Assembly (NCBI GenBank): GCA_021851465.1
Contig: JAJZDL010000076.1
Coordinates: forward strand, 1-11,739
Source of the DNA: Acidobacteriota bacterium
Lineage (GTDB): Bacteria; Acidobacteriota; Terriglobia; Terriglobales; Acidobacteriaceae
Length of the DNA stretch: 11,739 nt
Direction: 5' to 3'
Shown here: piece after piece, positions 11,269 to 11,739 of the stretch
How the letters are laid out: every line of letters begins with the position of its first letter
Numbering within the stretch: the stretch's first letter is position 1
Notes under the pieces: generated by a model
Seen by the model: the letters and a program-made list of their open reading frames with translations, nothing else
Databases searched by the model: none
What the model was told of the DNA's origin: nothing
Program-made: the position numbers and the translations under genes

Positions 11269-11739
11269 GTGAAGACCGCTCCCAAAACGCCGCTGCCGCC
11301 GCTGCAGGACGCACTCGACCGCATCACGCAGAACACGCGCGCGCTGATCCAGGCCGAGCGGCTGGCCATCTCCGAGCGGGCCACCGCCGAGTTGTTTGCG
11401 TCGGGGATCGAAGAGCGCTGCCTGCGCGCGGGCGCGCAGATGCCGGAGTTCACGCTGCCCGACGCGCTCACCGGCAAGCCCGTCCACTCGGTAGACCTGC
11501 TGGCGCTGGGTCCGCTGGTGGTCAAGTTCTTTCGCGGTCGCTGGTGCCCCTACTGTGTCACCGAGCTGGAACGCTGGCGCGATCTGCACGATGAGGTGAG
11601 GTCGCTGGGCGCGTTCCTGGTGGCGATCTCGCCGCAGACGCCGCGCCAGAACGACTTCACGCTACAGCAACACGGGCTTCCATTTCCGATCCTGTCGGAT
11701 GCGGGGGCAGAGCTTGCCGAGCGATTTGGCATTGCGTAC
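11269..11739 (+). CDS. Peroxiredoxin-like (AhpC/TSA) protein, 3' end beyond the window
   Basis: The first 157 codons of a thiol-dependent peroxidase or thioredoxin-fold protein; the frame is open to the window edge. It starts with a Lys/Pro-rich and helical N-terminus (TPLPPLQDALDRITQNTRAL), followed by AGAQMPEFTLPDALTGKPV, the usual entry to the AhpC/TSA fold. VVKFFRGRWCPYCVTEL carries Cys93-x2-Cys96. In this peroxiredoxin-like family the first Cys is the peroxidatic one, and the WCPYC layout also resembles thioredoxin. Then come VAISPQTPRQNDF and LPFPILSDAGAELAERFGIAY, both typical. Start: GTG at 11269, preceded by a -10-like hexamer at 6 nt; no better ATG exists in frame before the domain. 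It probably reduces hydroperoxides, with unknown reductant. Confidence 0.85.
   Translation, partial: MKTAPKTPLPPLQDALDRITQNTRALIQAERLAISERATAELFASGIEERCLRAGAQMPEFTLPDALTGKPVHSVDLLALGPLVVKFFRGRWCPYCVTELERWRDLHDEVRSLGAFLVAISPQTPRQNDFTLQQHGLPFPILSDAGAELAERFGIAY

Noticed and set aside
9702..11525. 607-codon open frame on the minus strand
   Set aside because: It runs antisense to the PIN toxin, nuoI and the peroxiredoxin gene and through the cupin in another frame. The product is Arg/Pro/His-rich without domains, whereas the overlapping frames encode clear conserved families.

Overview
The window is GC-rich bacterial chromosome. Gene content and protein style (unlinked ispD-ispF, KdsC, class I FBPase, a membrane-anchored SCO protein, a UbiD-family decarboxylase, a stand-alone NuoI, Tat-type signal peptides) fit a soil Acidobacterium of the Terriglobus / Granulicella / Edaphobacter group. 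That placement is an inference from memory of such genomes, not a search result. KdsC points to a Gram-negative cell envelope with Kdo.

Layout. 1-1303: about 1.3 kb with no credible gene but much structure: a 10-bp-periodic direct repeat (21-69), two related hairpin units (125-163, 183-229), a degenerate 13-bp tandem array (226-350), G-rich tracts with G-quadruplex potential (808-836), an imperfect direct repeat with a hairpin (864-925) and a REP-like long inverted repeat (1032-1085). 1304-5455 (+): ispD and ispF (MEP isoprenoid pathway, ATGA overlap), a Tat-exported (alpha/alpha)6 glycoside hydrolase with a different base composition, class I fructose-1,6-bisphosphatase (fbp), and a small unknown protein overlapping the fbp stop. 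5572-6469 (-): a KdsC-type HAD phosphatase and a small DUF5522-like Cys-rich protein. 6660-9227 (+): a SCO/SenC copper-chaperone-like protein and a UbiD-family decarboxylase. 9310-9998 (+): an AbrB-type antitoxin and PIN-domain toxin pair. 10019-10570 (-): a Tat-exported cupin. 10695-11198 (+): NuoI-like 2x[4Fe-4S] ferredoxin subunit. 11269-end (+): 5' part of a peroxiredoxin-like gene, cut by the window edge.

Most genes are housekeeping: isoprenoid precursors, gluconeogenesis, Kdo synthesis, and respiratory-chain or quinone functions (SCO, UbiD, NuoI). The accessory parts are the toxin-antitoxin pair, the glycoside hydrolase and the repeat-rich left end. I do not see a convincing new multi-gene system. 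The most interesting pattern is translational: kdsC, nuoI and the peroxiredoxin gene each have a -10-like hexamer ending exactly 6 nt before the start codon and no usable Shine-Dalgarno, and ispD is similar at 9 nt. This predicts leaderless mRNAs. By contrast ispF, the glycoside hydrolase, sco and ubiD carry purine-rich ribosome binding sites.
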